Source: Rhodopseudomonas palustris (GTDB lineage: Bacteria; Pseudomonadota; Alphaproteobacteria; Rhizobiales; Xanthobacteraceae). From it: a DNA stretch of 64,000 nucleotides. Under the pieces are notes generated by a model. That model made no database searches. It saw nothing but the letters and a program-made list of their open reading frames with translations, and had not been told where the DNA came from. Shown in pieces: positions 54,144-63,279 of this stretch; positions within the stretch are counted from its first letter, which is position 1; every line of letters begins with the position of its first letter. The stretch is taken from positions 186,001 through 250,000 of the forward strand of contig NZ_CP019966.1 of assembly GCF_003031265.1 (NCBI RefSeq), in the 5' to 3' direction. The position numbers and the translations under genes were made by a program.

Positions 54144-54632
54144 TTAGATCGCCACCTTGGCATTCTCGCCGAGATCAGGCCGGCCGCCGGTCGCAGCCGC
54201 CACCATCATTTTGGCGTAGCTCACCAGGGTGCCGGGCGAATCCCAATACTCGGCTTCCTCCGGCGTCACCTTGAGCACACGGATGTTTGGATCATCCGGG
54301 CTGTCCCACCACGCCTTGGCCTCGGTGCCGAACAGCTCCTTGATCTTGGCGCGGTCGTTGCTAATCGCCGCGTAGCCTGTGACCGAGACATACTTCTGCG
54401 CGCTGGCGTTGGCGAAGCCGAGATTGACGTGGTGATCTTGCGCGATCTCCTCATCCTTGTGGCGACGGACGTCGGTGAGGAAATAGATCGCGCCTTCTTC
54501 GGGCCTCACATAGGCGGCCATCGGGCGCGAGCGGATCTTTTCGCCGTCGCGCGTCGCCAGCATCGCGAAGGTGATCTTCTTCATCAGATCCCAGGCGTGC
54601 TGCGCATTGCCTTCGTTCATCGTCGCCGCCAT
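54144..54632 (-). CDS. Pyridoxamine 5'-phosphate oxidase-related flavin-binding protein (general stress protein 26 type)
   Basis: 162 residues. WDLMKKITFAMLATRDGEKIRSRPMAAYV, IYFLTDVRRHKDEEI and VNLGFANASAQKYVSVTGYA give the split-barrel flavin-binding fold of the general-stress-protein 26 group (FMN or F420-like cofactors). The function of this group is unclear; several members respond to stress. An exact EcfG-type promoter lies 30-54 bases upstream. AAGGGAG precedes the ATG. Coupled to a small proline-rich gene. Confidence 0.85.
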   Translation of the reverse strand: MAATMNEGNAQHAWDLMKKITFAMLATRDGEKIRSRPMAAYVRPEEGAIYFLTDVRRHKDEEIAQDHHVNLGFANASAQKYVSVTGYAAISNDRAKIKELFGTEAKAWWDSPDDPNIRVLKVTPEEAEYWDSPGTLVSYAKMMVAAATGGRPDLGENAKVAI

Positions 54633-54661
54633 CTCGCTCTCCCTTGTTCGTCAGCGGCGAT

Positions 54662-54686
54662 AACGATCGCTTTGCGGCGATGTTCC
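54662..54686 (-). promoter_or_regulatory. EcfG-type general stress response promoter
   Basis: On the minus strand GGAAC (54682-54686), 16-base spacer, CGTT (54662-54665): an exact match to the GGAAC-N16/17-CGTT sequence recognised by EcfG sigma factors in alphaproteobacteria. It is 30 bases ahead of the flavin-binding protein start. Confidence 0.7.
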
Positions 54687-54712
54687 GCGGGGGCGAGGCG
54701 ACGAGGCTGCGC

Positions 54713-54798
54713 CGTGATTGCGAGGAGCGCAGCGACGAAGCAAGCGAGAAACCTCGTGCAAAGGGCTGGATTGCTTCGCTTCGCTCGCCATGACGACG
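54713..54798. repeat. Intergenic palindromic repeat, family B
   Basis: CGTGATTGCGAGGAGCGCAGCG and GCTTCGCTCGCCATGACG arms with GAAGCAAGC and GGATTGCTTC inside, lying between the stress gene and sdhB. Confidence 0.75.
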
Positions 54799-54813
54799 GA
54801 GAGATCCGCGATC

Positions 54814-54846
54814 AAAACAAAACGGCCGGGCTCTCGCCCGGCCGTT
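54814..54846 (-). terminator. Rho-independent terminator of the sdh operon
   Basis: Minus strand AACGGCCGGG and CCCGGCCGTT (10-bp stem, 6-base loop) followed by TTGTTTTG, 25 bases past the sdhB stop. Confidence 0.83.
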
Positions 54847-54870
54847 GGTATCGACGATAACTTGCGCGCG

Positions 54871-55653
54871 TCAGATCTGGCGTTCGACCAGCTTCAGCTT
54901 GAGGTTGGCGATCGCTTCCGACGGGTTGAGACCCTTCGGGCACGCCTTGGCGCAGTTCATGATGGTGTGGCAGCGATAGATCCGGAACGGATCTTCGAGA
55001 TTGTCGAGGCGCTCGCCGGTGGCTTCGTCGCGGCTGTCTTCGACCCAGCGGGTCGCCTGCAGCAGCGCGGCCGGGCCGAGGAAGCGGTCCGAGTTCCACC
55101 AGTAGCTCGGGCACGAGGTCGAGCAGCAGGCGCACAGGATGCACTCGTACAGGCCGTCGAGCTTCTCGCGGTCGGAGTGGCTCTGACGCCATTCCTTCTG
55201 CGGGGTCGGCGTCACGGTCTGCAGCCACGGCTGGATCGAGGCGTACTGCGCGTAGAAGTTGGTCAGGTCGGGAACCAGATCCTTCACCACCGGCTGATGC
55301 GGCAGCGGGTTGATCTTCACCGCGTCGTCGCGAACGTCGTCCATCGCCTTGGTGCAGGCCAGCGTGTTCTCGCCGTCGATGTTCATCGCGCACGAGCCGC
55401 ACACGCCTTCGCGGCAAGAGCGGCGGAAGGTCAACGTCGGATCGATGTTGTTCTTGATCCAGATCAGGCCATCGAGAACCATCGGGCCGCAGTCGTGCTT
55501 GTCGACGTAGTACGTGTCGACGCTCGGGTTCTTGCCGTCGTCCGGATTCCAGCGATAGACGCGGAATTCACGAACCTCGGTCGCGCCTTCCGGCTTCGGC
55601 CAGGTCTTGCCGCCGACAATCTTCGAATTCTTCGGAAGTGCGAATTCAACCAT
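54871..55653 (-). CDS. sdhB: Succinate dehydrogenase iron-sulfur subunit
   Basis: 260 residues from ATG 55653. The 2Fe-2S ligands lie in [15 protein letters not shown] (about 85-100) and the 4Fe-4S/3Fe-4S ligands in [16 protein letters not shown] and [17 protein letters not shown]. Electron wire between SdhA flavin and quinone. A repeat fills the 114-base gap from sdhA. Confidence 0.97.
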   Translation of the reverse strand: MVEFALPKNSKIVGGKTWPKPEGATEVREFRVYRWNPDDGKNPSVDTYYVDKHDCGPMVLDGLIWIKNNIDPTLTFRRSCREGVCGSCAMNIDGENTLACTKAMDDVRDDAVKINPLPHQPVVKDLVPDLTNFYAQYASIQPWLQTVTPTPQKEWRQSHSDREKLDGLYECILCACCSTSCPSYWWNSDRFLGPAALLQATRWVEDSRDEATGERLDNLEDPFRIYRCHTIMNCAKACPKGLNPSEAIANLKLKLVERQI

Positions 55654-55674
55654 CTCGTTGCCTCTGGCTCTGCG

Positions 55675-55751
55675 CGTCATTGCCGGGCTTGACCCGGCAA
55701 TCCATCTTCTTGCGAAGATGATGGATGCCCGGGTCAAGCCCGGGCATGACA
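55675..55751. repeat. Family A palindromic repeat in the sdhA-sdhB spacer
   Basis: TGCCGGGCTTGACCCGGCA and TGCCCGGGTCAAGCCCGGGCA hairpins, inner ATCTTCTTGCGAAGAT hairpin, and CGTCAT/CATGACAG ends. It occupies two thirds of the spacer. Confidence 0.88.
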
Positions 55752-55767
55752 GTTCGTTCTCTGGCGA

Positions 55768-57591
55768 TCAATACACCCGCGGCTTCGGCGGAATGTACTG
55801 AACGTCGTTGGTCATCGTGTAGTCGTGCACCGGCCGGTAATCGATCGTCACTTCGCCCTTGTCACCGATCCAGGCCAGCGTGTGCTTCATCCAGTTGGCG
55901 TCGTCGCGATCCGGGAAGTCTTCGCGGGCGTGCGCGCCGCGGCTCTCGGTGCGATTGGCGGCCGAGTTCATCGTCACCACCGCCTGGACGATCAGGTTGT
56001 CGAATTCCAGGGTCTCGACGAGATCCGAATTCCACACCAGCGAGCGATCCGATACGCCGACATCGCCGACGCTGCCATGGACGTTGGCGATCAGTTCCTT
56101 GCCCTCGGCGAGGACTTCGCCGGTACGGAACACCGCGCAGTTGTTCTGCATCACGTGCTGCATCCGCTCGCGCAGCTTGGCGGTCGGGGTGCCGCCCTTG
56201 GCGTAGCGATACTTGTCGAGCCGCGACAGCGACATGTCGGCGGAGCTCGCCGGCAGCTCCGGCTGCTTGCCGTTCGGCACCAGCTTCTCGGCGCAGCGCA
56301 GCGCCGCGGCACGGCCGAACACCACGAGGTCGATCAGCGAGTTGGAGCCGAGGCGGTTGGCGCCGTGCACCGACACGCAGGCGGCTTCGCCGATCGCCAT
56401 CAGGCCCGGCACCACCGCGTTGTCGTCGCCGTCCTTCTTGGTGACGACTTCGCCGTGGAAGTTCGTCGGGATGCCGCCCATATTGTAGTGCACGGTCGGC
56501 AGGATCGGGATCGGCTCGCGGGTGACGTCGACGCCGGCGAAAATCCGCGCCGACTCCGAGATGCCCGGCAGCCGCTCGTGCAGCACTTCCGGCGCTAGAT
56601 GGTCGAGGTGCAGGAAGATGTGGTCCTTCTTCTTGCCGACGCCGCGACCTTCGCGCATTTCGATCGTCATCGCGCGCGAAACGACGTCGCGCGAGGCGAG
56701 ATCCTTGGCCGACGGCGCGTAGCGCTCCATGAAGCGCTCGCCTTCGGAGTTGACCAGATAGCCGCCCTCACCGCGGGCGCCTTCGGTCACCAGACAGCCC
56801 GAACCGTAGATGCCGGTCGGGTGGAACTGAACGAACTCCATATCCTGCAGCGGCAGGCCGGCTCGCAGCGCCATCGCGCCGCCGTCGCCGGTGCAGGTGT
56901 GCGCCGACGTGCAGGACGCGTAAGCGCGGCCGTAGCCGCCGGTCGCCAGGATGGTGGTCTGCGCCTTGAAGCGATGGATGGTGCCGTCGTCGAGCTTCAG
57001 CGCCACGACGCCGCGGCAGCAGCCCTGATCGTCCATGATCAGGTCGATGGCGAAGAACTCGATGTAGAACTCGGCCGAGTGGCGCAGCGCCTGGCCGTAC
57101 ATCGTGTGCAGCATCGCGTGACCGGTGCGGTCGGCGGCCGCGCAGGTGCGCTGCGCCTGACCCTTGCCGAAATCCATCGTCATGCCGCCGAACGGACGCT
57201 GATAGATCTTGCCGTCTTCGGTGCGCGAGAACGGCACGCCCCAATGCTCGAGCTCGTACACGGCTTCCGGCGCGTTGCGGACCATGTATTCGATCGAGTC
57301 CTGATCGCCGAGCCAGTCCGACCCCTTCACGGTGTCGTACATGTGCCAGCGCCAGTCGTCCTTGTGCATGTTGCCGAGCGAGGCCGAGATGCCGCCCTGC
57401 GCCGCCACGGTGTGCGAGCGGGTCGGAAACACCTTGGTGATGCAGGCGGTGCGGAGGCCCGCCTCGCTGCAGCCGACCACCGCGCGCAGGCCCGCGCCGC
57501 CGGCGCCGACCACCACGACGTCATAGGTGTGGTCCTCGATCGGATAGGCGTAGCCGCCCGCCGCCGGGGCGCCGTTGACGTTCGCCGCCAT
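55768..57591 (-). CDS. sdhA: Succinate dehydrogenase flavoprotein subunit
   Basis: 607 residues. FAD-binding [18 protein letters not shown] (about 29), covalent-FAD His in [11 protein letters not shown] (about 58), substrate-binding [21 protein letters not shown] (about 255) and catalytic Arg in [12 protein letters not shown]. Oxidises succinate to fumarate. Separated from sdhD by three bases. Confidence 0.97.
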   Translation of the reverse strand: MAANVNGAPAAGGYAYPIEDHTYDVVVVGAGGAGLRAVVGCSEAGLRTACITKVFPTRSHTVAAQGGISASLGNMHKDDWRWHMYDTVKGSDWLGDQDSIEYMVRNAPEAVYELEHWGVPFSRTEDGKIYQRPFGGMTMDFGKGQAQRTCAAADRTGHAMLHTMYGQALRHSAEFYIEFFAIDLIMDDQGCCRGVVALKLDDGTIHRFKAQTTILATGGYGRAYASCTSAHTCTGDGGAMALRAGLPLQDMEFVQFHPTGIYGSGCLVTEGARGEGGYLVNSEGERFMERYAPSAKDLASRDVVSRAMTIEMREGRGVGKKKDHIFLHLDHLAPEVLHERLPGISESARIFAGVDVTREPIPILPTVHYNMGGIPTNFHGEVVTKKDGDDNAVVPGLMAIGEAACVSVHGANRLGSNSLIDLVVFGRAAALRCAEKLVPNGKQPELPASSADMSLSRLDKYRYAKGGTPTAKLRERMQHVMQNNCAVFRTGEVLAEGKELIANVHGSVGDVGVSDRSLVWNSDLVETLEFDNLIVQAVVTMNSAANRTESRGAHAREDFPDRDDANWMKHTLAWIGDKGEVTIDYRPVHDYTMTNDVQYIPPKPRVY

Positions 57592-57594
57592 GCC

Positions 57595-58008
57595 TTAAAC
57601 TCCGGATGCCATTTTGAAGATCGCAAAGATCGCGGCCAGCGCCACGGCGATCGAGAAGAAGTTGTTGGCCATGATCGTGACCAACTTGAGCTTTTCGTTC
57701 TGGACGTAGTCTTCGATCACCACCTGCATGCCGATCTTCATGTGGATCGCGGAGGCAATGATGAAGAGGATCATGATCAGCGAGATCAGCGGCGAACCGA
57801 GGATCTGCGCGGCGGCCGCCTGGTTGCGGCCGAGGAGCATCATGATGACCACGATGGTCGGCAGGATCAGCAGCGTCATGGCGACGCCGGTGATGCGCTG
57901 ACGCCAGAAATCCGAAGTTCCGGAACCGGCCGGGCCGAATTTGCGGACCTTGCCGATCGGGGTGCGCATCGAGGACGGCGTGCGCGCGCCGTGTGCGTCG
58001 CCGCTCAT
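57595..58008 (-). CDS. sdhD: Succinate dehydrogenase membrane anchor subunit SdhD
   Basis: 137 residues, three membrane helices. KVRKFGPAGSGTSDFWRQRITGVAMTLLILP opens the anchor; the heme/quinone region is SAIHMKIGMQVVIEDYVQNEK. ATG overlaps the sdhC stop (ATGA). Confidence 0.93.
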   Translation of the reverse strand: MSGDAHGARTPSSMRTPIGKVRKFGPAGSGTSDFWRQRITGVAMTLLILPTIVVIMMLLGRNQAAAAQILGSPLISLIMILFIIASAIHMKIGMQVVIEDYVQNEKLKLVTIMANNFFSIAVALAAIFAIFKMASGV

Positions 58009-58403
58009 CGGGCCACCCCCATCGAATAGGCAATCACCCAGAGCAGAACGGTCAGCACGATGCCGCCGATCAGCGCCGCCCAGGTCAGCCACTCGCGGTC
58101 GGCGGTCTTGAAGCCGTAGCCGAGGTCCCAGACGAAATGGCGGACGCCGCTGAGCATATGGTGCATCAGCGACCAGGTGTAGCCGAACACGATCAGCCGG
58201 CCGATCCAGGAGCCGGTAAAGGCCTGGACATTGGCGTAGGCGGTCGGGCCGGCGGCGCAGGCGATCAGCCACCACGCCAGCAACAAGGTTCCAGAATACA
58301 GGGCAACGCCGGTGGCACGATGGACGATGGACATCGTCATCGTCAGGCTCCAGCGGTAGGCCTGCATGTGAGGCGAAAGCGGTCGTTCGATCCTGGCGGT
58401 CAT
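58005..58403 (-). CDS. sdhC: Succinate dehydrogenase cytochrome b556 subunit SdhC
   Basis: 132 residues, three membrane helices. RPLSPHMQAYRWSLTMTMSIVHRATGVALY is the SdhC signature and SLMHHMLSGVRHFVWDLGYG carries the heme b His. First gene of sdhCDAB. Confidence 0.95.
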   Translation of the reverse strand: MTARIERPLSPHMQAYRWSLTMTMSIVHRATGVALYSGTLLLAWWLIACAAGPTAYANVQAFTGSWIGRLIVFGYTWSLMHHMLSGVRHFVWDLGYGFKTADREWLTWAALIGGIVLTVLLWVIAYSMGVAR

Positions 58404-58774
58404 CGGCTCAATCGGTTGGCGGCGAGCGGACAGGGCCCCGGGGAGAGGCTCGCGAAGGTGCCTCTATTTACGGAGCTCATTGATTGAGCGCAACGATGAA
58501 ATGACATCCACAGAATTTCAGTTCATTTTTTGAAGTCGCGTCGATGCAAGGCCCTGGCTGCCCTCCGCCGGTGCCCTGGTGGTTCGAGCGCTGAAGGTCG
58601 ATTCACAACCCGAGACCGGCGCCGAGTTGCCACGGCGAGCCGACTGCTCGGTGCAAACTGGACGAATTCTGATCGGCAGCTTGCGCGCCCGCTTTCACGA
58701 CCAGCCGCCGCATGCGACAGTTTGGCCATCATCGCCGGGGATTTCCCTGTCCCGCAGCACCGTGTTCAGTCTGC
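58404..58774. other. 371-base divergent region between sdhC and the CDF exporter gene
   Basis: It contains the sdh promoter (58465-58493). The remainder towards the CDF gene is GC-rich and gene-free; no clear promoter for that gene. Confidence 0.45.
58465..58493 (-). promoter_or_regulatory. Candidate promoter of the sdhCDAB operon
   Basis: Minus strand TTGCGC (58488-58493), exactly 17 bases, TAAATA (58465-58470), 62 bases ahead of the sdhC ATG. Confidence 0.5.
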
Positions 58775-59719
58775 ATGAGCCACGATCATCATCACCATCA
58801 CGGGCCCGGCGCCGCGCACGGCGCCGGCGGTCACAGCCACGCGCCACAGGATTTCGGCCGCGCCTTTGCGATCGGTATCACCCTGAACCTGGTGTTCGTG
58901 GTTGCCGAAGCGGCATTCGGTTACTTCAGCAACTCGATGGCGCTGATCGCAGACGCCGGCCACAATCTGTCCGATGTCGCCGGACTGGTGGTGGCGTGGA
59001 TCGCGGCCGGGCTGGCGAAGCGGCCGCCGTCGGCGCGTTATACCTATGGGCTACGCGGCTCCTCGATTCTCGCAGCGCTGTTCAACGCCGTCTTCCTGCT
59101 GCTCGCGGTCGGCGCGATCGGCTGGGAAGCGGTGGTGCGTCTGTTCACGCCCGAGCCGGTCGCAGGTATCACCGTGATGGTGGTGGCCGGCATCGGCATT
59201 GTCATCAATGCCGTCACCGCCTGGCTGTTCGCATCGGGCCGGCACAGCGACCTCAATATCCGCGGCGCTTACTTGCACATGGCAGCCGATGCGGCGGTGT
59301 CGGCGGCCGTGGTGGTGGCCGGCGTGATCATCCTGTTCACCGGCTGGTACTGGATCGATCCGGCCGTCAGCCTGCTGGTCGCGGTGGTGATCGTGTGGGG
59401 GACGTGGGGCCTGTTGCGCGACTCTACCGCGCTGTCGCTCGCCGCGGTACCGCGGGGCATCGACCCGACGGCGGTTCGAGCGTTCCTGTCGAAATTGCCC
59501 GGCGTCACCCAGGTGCACGATCTGCACATCTGGGGAATGTCGACCACCGAAGTCGCGCTGACCTGCCATCTGGTGATGCCCAGCGGCTCGCCGGGCGATC
59601 CATTCCTGGTCGACCTCGCCCACGAGCTGCAGCACGATTTCGGCATCGCGCACACCACCGTGCAGATCGAGACCGACCCCAACACCGTGTGCGCCCTGGC
59701 GCCGGATCACGTGGTGTAG
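58775..59719 (+). CDS. Cation diffusion facilitator family metal exporter
   Basis: 314 residues from ATG 58775. His-rich N terminus (MSHDHHHHHGPGAAHGAGGHSHAP-like, 1-24), six membrane helices, the metal-site motif LIADAGHNLSDVAGL (about 67-81) and the TMD5 site HMAADAAVSAAVV; a C-terminal cytosolic domain follows (about 225-314). It exports divalent metal, most likely Zn2+ (HxxxD with D/H), by proton antiport. Confidence 0.92.
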   Translation: MSHDHHHHHGPGAAHGAGGHSHAPQDFGRAFAIGITLNLVFVVAEAAFGYFSNSMALIADAGHNLSDVAGLVVAWIAAGLAKRPPSARYTYGLRGSSILAALFNAVFLLLAVGAIGWEAVVRLFTPEPVAGITVMVVAGIGIVINAVTAWLFASGRHSDLNIRGAYLHMAADAAVSAAVVVAGVIILFTGWYWIDPAVSLLVAVVIVWGTWGLLRDSTALSLAAVPRGIDPTAVRAFLSKLPGVTQVHDLHIWGMSTTEVALTCHLVMPSGSPGDPFLVDLAHELQHDFGIAHTTVQIETDPNTVCALAPDHVV

Positions 59720-59818
59720 GCGAGCTTCCGCTTCGCTCAGCCGACCTCCCGCACTGGGGAGGGCTTTAACGAGGGCCTCGCACCATCAAAGCCGTAGTTA
59801 GCTCGGCCGCCCCATCTA

Positions 59819-59938
59819 CCGTCATTCCGGGGCGCTCGCGCCAGCGAGCGAACCCGGAATCTCGACGTGGTGGAAACGACTTGGTACGCAACAATCTCGG
59901 GATTCCGGGTTCGCGCAGCGCGCGCCCCGGAATGACGG
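59819..59938. repeat. Intergenic palindromic repeat, family C
   Basis: CCGTCATTCCGGGGCGCTCGCG and the end CGCGCGCCCCGGAATGACGG are complementary, with inner GAACCCGGAATCTCG and CGGGATTCCGGGTTC arms. Only one copy in this window. Confidence 0.8.
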
Positions 59939-59971
59939 TGTGTAAGGTGATGGTGAAGGTGCGGCGCGCGA

Positions 59972-61483
59972 TTACTTGTAGATGTCCTTGTAGGTCTCGC
60001 GCAGGACGTTCTTCTGGACCTTGCCCATGGTGTTGCGCGGCAGGTCGTCGACGAAGATCACCTTCTTCGGCATCTTGAACTTGGCGAGCTGGCCGTCGAG
60101 GCCCTTGATCACCTGCGCCTCGTCGATGCTGGCGCCCTTGTCGCGCACCACCACGGCGGTGACGCCTTCGCCGAAATCGGCGTGCGGCACGCCGATCACC
60201 GCGGACTCGACCACGCCCGGCATCGCGTCGATCTCGCTCTCGATTTCCTTCGGATAGACGTTGAAGCCGCCGGTGATGACCAGATCCTTGCCGCGGCCGA
60301 GAATGTGGACGTAGCCGCGCTCGTCGATCTTGCCGAGGTCGCCGGTGATGAAGAATCCGTCGTCGCGGAATTCCGACTTGGTCTTCTCCGGCATCCGCCA
60401 ATAGCCCTTGAACACGTTCGGGCCCTTCACCTCGATCATGCCGATCTCGCCGCGCGGCAGCTCCTTGCCGGTTTCCGGATCGGTCACCCGCGCCGACACG
60501 CCGGGCAGTGCCGGCCCGACCGCGCCGGGGACGCGGTCGCCGTCATACGGGTTCGAAGTGTTCATGTTGGTCTCGGTCATGCCGTAGCGTTCGAGCACGG
60601 CATGACCGGTCTTTGCCGCCCATTCGCGGTGGGTATCCGCGAGCAGCGGCGCCGAGCCGGAGATGAACAGCCGCATATGGCTGGTCGTCTCTTTGGTCAG
60701 CCGCGGGCTCTGCAGCAGCCGCGTGTAGAACGTCGGCACGCCCATCAGCACGGTGGCGCGTGCCATCAGGTCCAGGATCTTGTCGGGATCGAACTTCGGC
60801 AGGAAGATCATCGACCCACGCGCGAACAGCGTGACGTTGCTGGCCACGAACAATCCATGCGTATGATAGATCGGCAAAGCGTGGATCAGCACGTCGTCCG
60901 GCGTGAAGCGCCAGAACTCCACCAGCGTCAGTGAGTTCGACGCGAGATTGTCGTGGCTCAGCATCGCGCCTTTGGAGCGGCCGGTGGTGCCCGACGTGTA
61001 CAGGATCGCCGCAAGATCATCGGCGCCGCGTTCGACCGTGGCAAACGCCTCGTCGGCCTGCGCGGCCGCGTCGGTCAGCGAGCCCTGGCCATCCGGCCCG
61101 AGCGTTTCGACCGTGGCGCCGACCTTGGCGGCGATCGCCGCGATGCCGCCCTGCTTGGAGGGATCGCACACTACGATCTTCGGCTCGGCATCGGTGATGA
61201 AGTAATCGAGCTCGTGCAGCGTATAGGCGGTGTTGAGCGGGAGATACACGCCGCCGGCCCGCACCGTGGCGAGATACAGCACCAGCGCCTCGACCGACTT
61301 CTCGGTTTGCGCCGCAACACGGTCGCCGAGCTTCAACCCGCGCGCCACCAGCACGTTGGCGACGCGCCCTGCCCGCGCCACCAGATCGGCGTAGCTAATC
61401 TTGTCGCCTGCCGCTGTTTCGATCGCGAGTTTGTGCGGGTCGTCGAGCTTATCGAACAGGCGGGCGAACAGGTTGGCGTTCAT
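59972..61483 (-). CDS. matB: Malonyl-CoA synthetase (AMP-forming)
   Basis: 503 residues. AMP-binding motif YTSGTTGRSKGAMLSHDN (about 163), YGMTETNMN (about 300), and the C-terminal PRNTMGKVQKNVLRE with the catalytic Lys (about 488). The overall sequence and the R. palustris context match MatB, which activates malonate and methylmalonate to their CoA thioesters. Its C-terminal lysine is the site that acetyltransferases modify in related synthetases. Monocistronic here. Confidence 0.92.
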   Translation of the reverse strand: MNANLFARLFDKLDDPHKLAIETAAGDKISYADLVARAGRVANVLVARGLKLGDRVAAQTEKSVEALVLYLATVRAGGVYLPLNTAYTLHELDYFITDAEPKIVVCDPSKQGGIAAIAAKVGATVETLGPDGQGSLTDAAAQADEAFATVERGADDLAAILYTSGTTGRSKGAMLSHDNLASNSLTLVEFWRFTPDDVLIHALPIYHTHGLFVASNVTLFARGSMIFLPKFDPDKILDLMARATVLMGVPTFYTRLLQSPRLTKETTSHMRLFISGSAPLLADTHREWAAKTGHAVLERYGMTETNMNTSNPYDGDRVPGAVGPALPGVSARVTDPETGKELPRGEIGMIEVKGPNVFKGYWRMPEKTKSEFRDDGFFITGDLGKIDERGYVHILGRGKDLVITGGFNVYPKEIESEIDAMPGVVESAVIGVPHADFGEGVTAVVVRDKGASIDEAQVIKGLDGQLAKFKMPKKVIFVDDLPRNTMGKVQKNVLRETYKDIYK

Positions 61484-61755
61484 GTCGATGTTCCGGTCGC
61501 GTCAGGTTGTCGGGAAAGCGCCGTTGATTAGCAAGAACGCTCCGACCAGCGCAACGCCAGAACCGGTCCGTGGCGCGCCTAAACGAACAAAGTCGCGTTC
61601 GGTTTCAGCCTGCGACAAAAAAGAATTCCTGAAACGGCGCTGAAAACCTCCCGTAGCTCGCCGCGACGAGGCGCCGAGCCCTTGAAGGTGCACGCCAGCG
61701 TCACTCAACCGGCCCGCGGCGATCGCGGGCTGCCATCACTCTCGGGAGACGAACC

Positions 61756-62331
61756 ATGACGAAGCGAATTGCTCTGCTGACCGCCGCCGCCTTCAGCGCT
61801 CTGGCGCTCGCCGCCACCGTGAGCGTCCCGGCCTCCGCCGAATCCGGCAAGATGATGAAGAGCTCCGGCGACACCGTGATGGTCGGCGGCGCGCCGATGT
61901 ATCCGTCGAAAAACATCGTCGAGAACGCCGTCAAGTCCAAGGATCACACCACGCTGGTCGCCGCCGTGAAGGCCGCCGGCCTGGTCAAGACGCTGGAGGG
62001 CAAGGGCCCGTTCACCGTGTTCGCGCCGACCAACATGGCGTTCGACAAGCTGCCGGCCGGCACCGTCGATACGCTGGTGAAGCCGGAGAACAAGAAGCAG
62101 CTCACCAAGATCCTCACCTATCATGTGGTACCCGGCAAGCTCGAAGCCGCGGACCTCACCGACGGCAAGAAGCTGAGGACGGTGGAAGGCGAGACCCTGA
62201 CCGTAAAGCGGATGGGCGATCAGGTGATGCTGATCGACGCCAAGGGCGGAAGCTCGACCGTGACCATCCCGAACGTCAATCAGTCCAACGGCGTGATCCA
62301 CGTGATCGATACCGTGCTGCTGCCGTCGTAA
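61756..62331 (+). CDS. FAS1 (fasciclin) domain protein, secreted
   Basis: 191 residues. Signal peptide (TAAAFSALALAATVSVPASA, about 10-29), then one FAS1 domain: TTLVAAVKAAGLVKTLEG, GPFTVFAPTNMAFDKLP (H1/H2 boxes), LTKILTYHVVPGKLEA and a C-terminal GVIHVIDTVLLP. FAS1 proteins are extracellular or periplasmic adhesion or cofactor-binding modules. GGGAG precedes the ATG. It is followed by a strong hairpin. Confidence 0.9.
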   Translation: MTKRIALLTAAAFSALALAATVSVPASAESGKMMKSSGDTVMVGGAPMYPSKNIVENAVKSKDHTTLVAAVKAAGLVKTLEGKGPFTVFAPTNMAFDKLPAGTVDTLVKPENKKQLTKILTYHVVPGKLEAADLTDGKKLRTVEGETLTVKRMGDQVMLIDAKGGSSTVTIPNVNQSNGVIHVIDTVLLPS

Positions 62332-62342
62332 TTGCGGGCTCA

Positions 62343-62380
62343 CCTCCGCGGCGCATGATGTCCCCCTGGCGCCGCGGAGG
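62343..62380 (+). other. Strong stem-loop after the FAS1 gene
   Basis: CCTCCGCGGCGC (62343-62354) and GCGCCGCGGAGG (62369-62380) form a perfect 12-bp stem with a 14-base loop; no T-run follows, so it may stabilise the mRNA end or be a weak terminator. Confidence 0.5.
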
Positions 62381-62543
62381 CTGCGGCAAGCTGCCGCGAG
62401 CGAGGGCGCGGGCCGGGCAACCGGCTCGCGCTTTCGTGATCCCGCTCGCGTGCGAAGCCGCAATGATCGATAATCGGCAGTAACGAAATCGGCGCATTGC
62501 CCGTAATGTCCGGTGCAACCGCTGGCTTCCAGGAATAGGGCCG

Positions 62544-63185
62544 ATGTCTACCACCATCCTGAATGAACCTGCCCCGACCACCGCGGCGATCGCCGAGCCC
62601 CGCGCCACCCTGCAGCCGGTGTGGGTGCGGGTGATGCATTGGATCAACGCCGCCGCGATGCTGGCGATGATCCTGTCCGGCTGGCAAATCTACAACGCCG
62701 CGCCGCTGTTCGACTTTCAGTTCACGCGGGCGCTGACGCTCGGCGGCTGGCTCGGCGGCGGACTGCTGTGGCACTTCGCAGCGATGTGGGTGCTGGTGAT
62801 CAACGGCGTGCTGTATGTCATTCTCGGCTTCGCCACTGGCAGATTCCGGCGCAAGCTGTGGCCGATCACGTTGTCTGGCATCACCTCCGATTTGTCACAG
62901 GCGATCCGGCTCCGGCTCTCCCACAACGACCTCAGCCGCTACAACACAGTGCAGAAGCTGCTCTATGTCGGCGTCCTGATCGTCGGCGCGCTGTCGGTCG
63001 CATCGGGCCTCGCGATCTGGAAGCCGGTGCAATTCCATTCACTCACCGCGCTGCTCGGCGGCTACGACACCGCGCGCTACGTGCATTTCGGTGCGATGAG
63101 CGCCATCGTCGCGTTCTCGGCCATCCATATCCTGCTCGCCGCCCTGGTGCCGAAGGCGCTGCGGGCGATGATTATCGGGCGCTGA
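62544..63185 (+). CDS. Cytochrome b561/b-type membrane protein (Ni/Fe-hydrogenase b-type or YedZ-like partner)
   Basis: 213 residues, four to five membrane helices. VWVRVMHWINAAAMLAMILSGWQIY carries the first heme His region (His about 33), LWHFAAMWVLVINGVLYVILGF another (His about 75), and a late RYVHFGAMSAIVAFSAIHILLA two more. Such b-type cytochromes take electrons to or from a periplasmic molybdenum or hydrogenase enzyme. The molybdopterin oxidoreductase gene starts 94 bases downstream, so the two probably work together. Confidence 0.85.
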   Translation: MSTTILNEPAPTTAAIAEPRATLQPVWVRVMHWINAAAMLAMILSGWQIYNAAPLFDFQFTRALTLGGWLGGGLLWHFAAMWVLVINGVLYVILGFATGRFRRKLWPITLSGITSDLSQAIRLRLSHNDLSRYNTVQKLLYVGVLIVGALSVASGLAIWKPVQFHSLTALLGGYDTARYVHFGAMSAIVAFSAIHILLAALVPKALRAMIIGR

Positions 63186-63279
63186 CCCACGAAGCCGTTT
63201 CTCCGTCATGACGAGTGCGGCGAAGAAGCCAGAACACGGTGCACTTCGCTCCTCCCATTGACGCCAAGAGGACAAAGAT

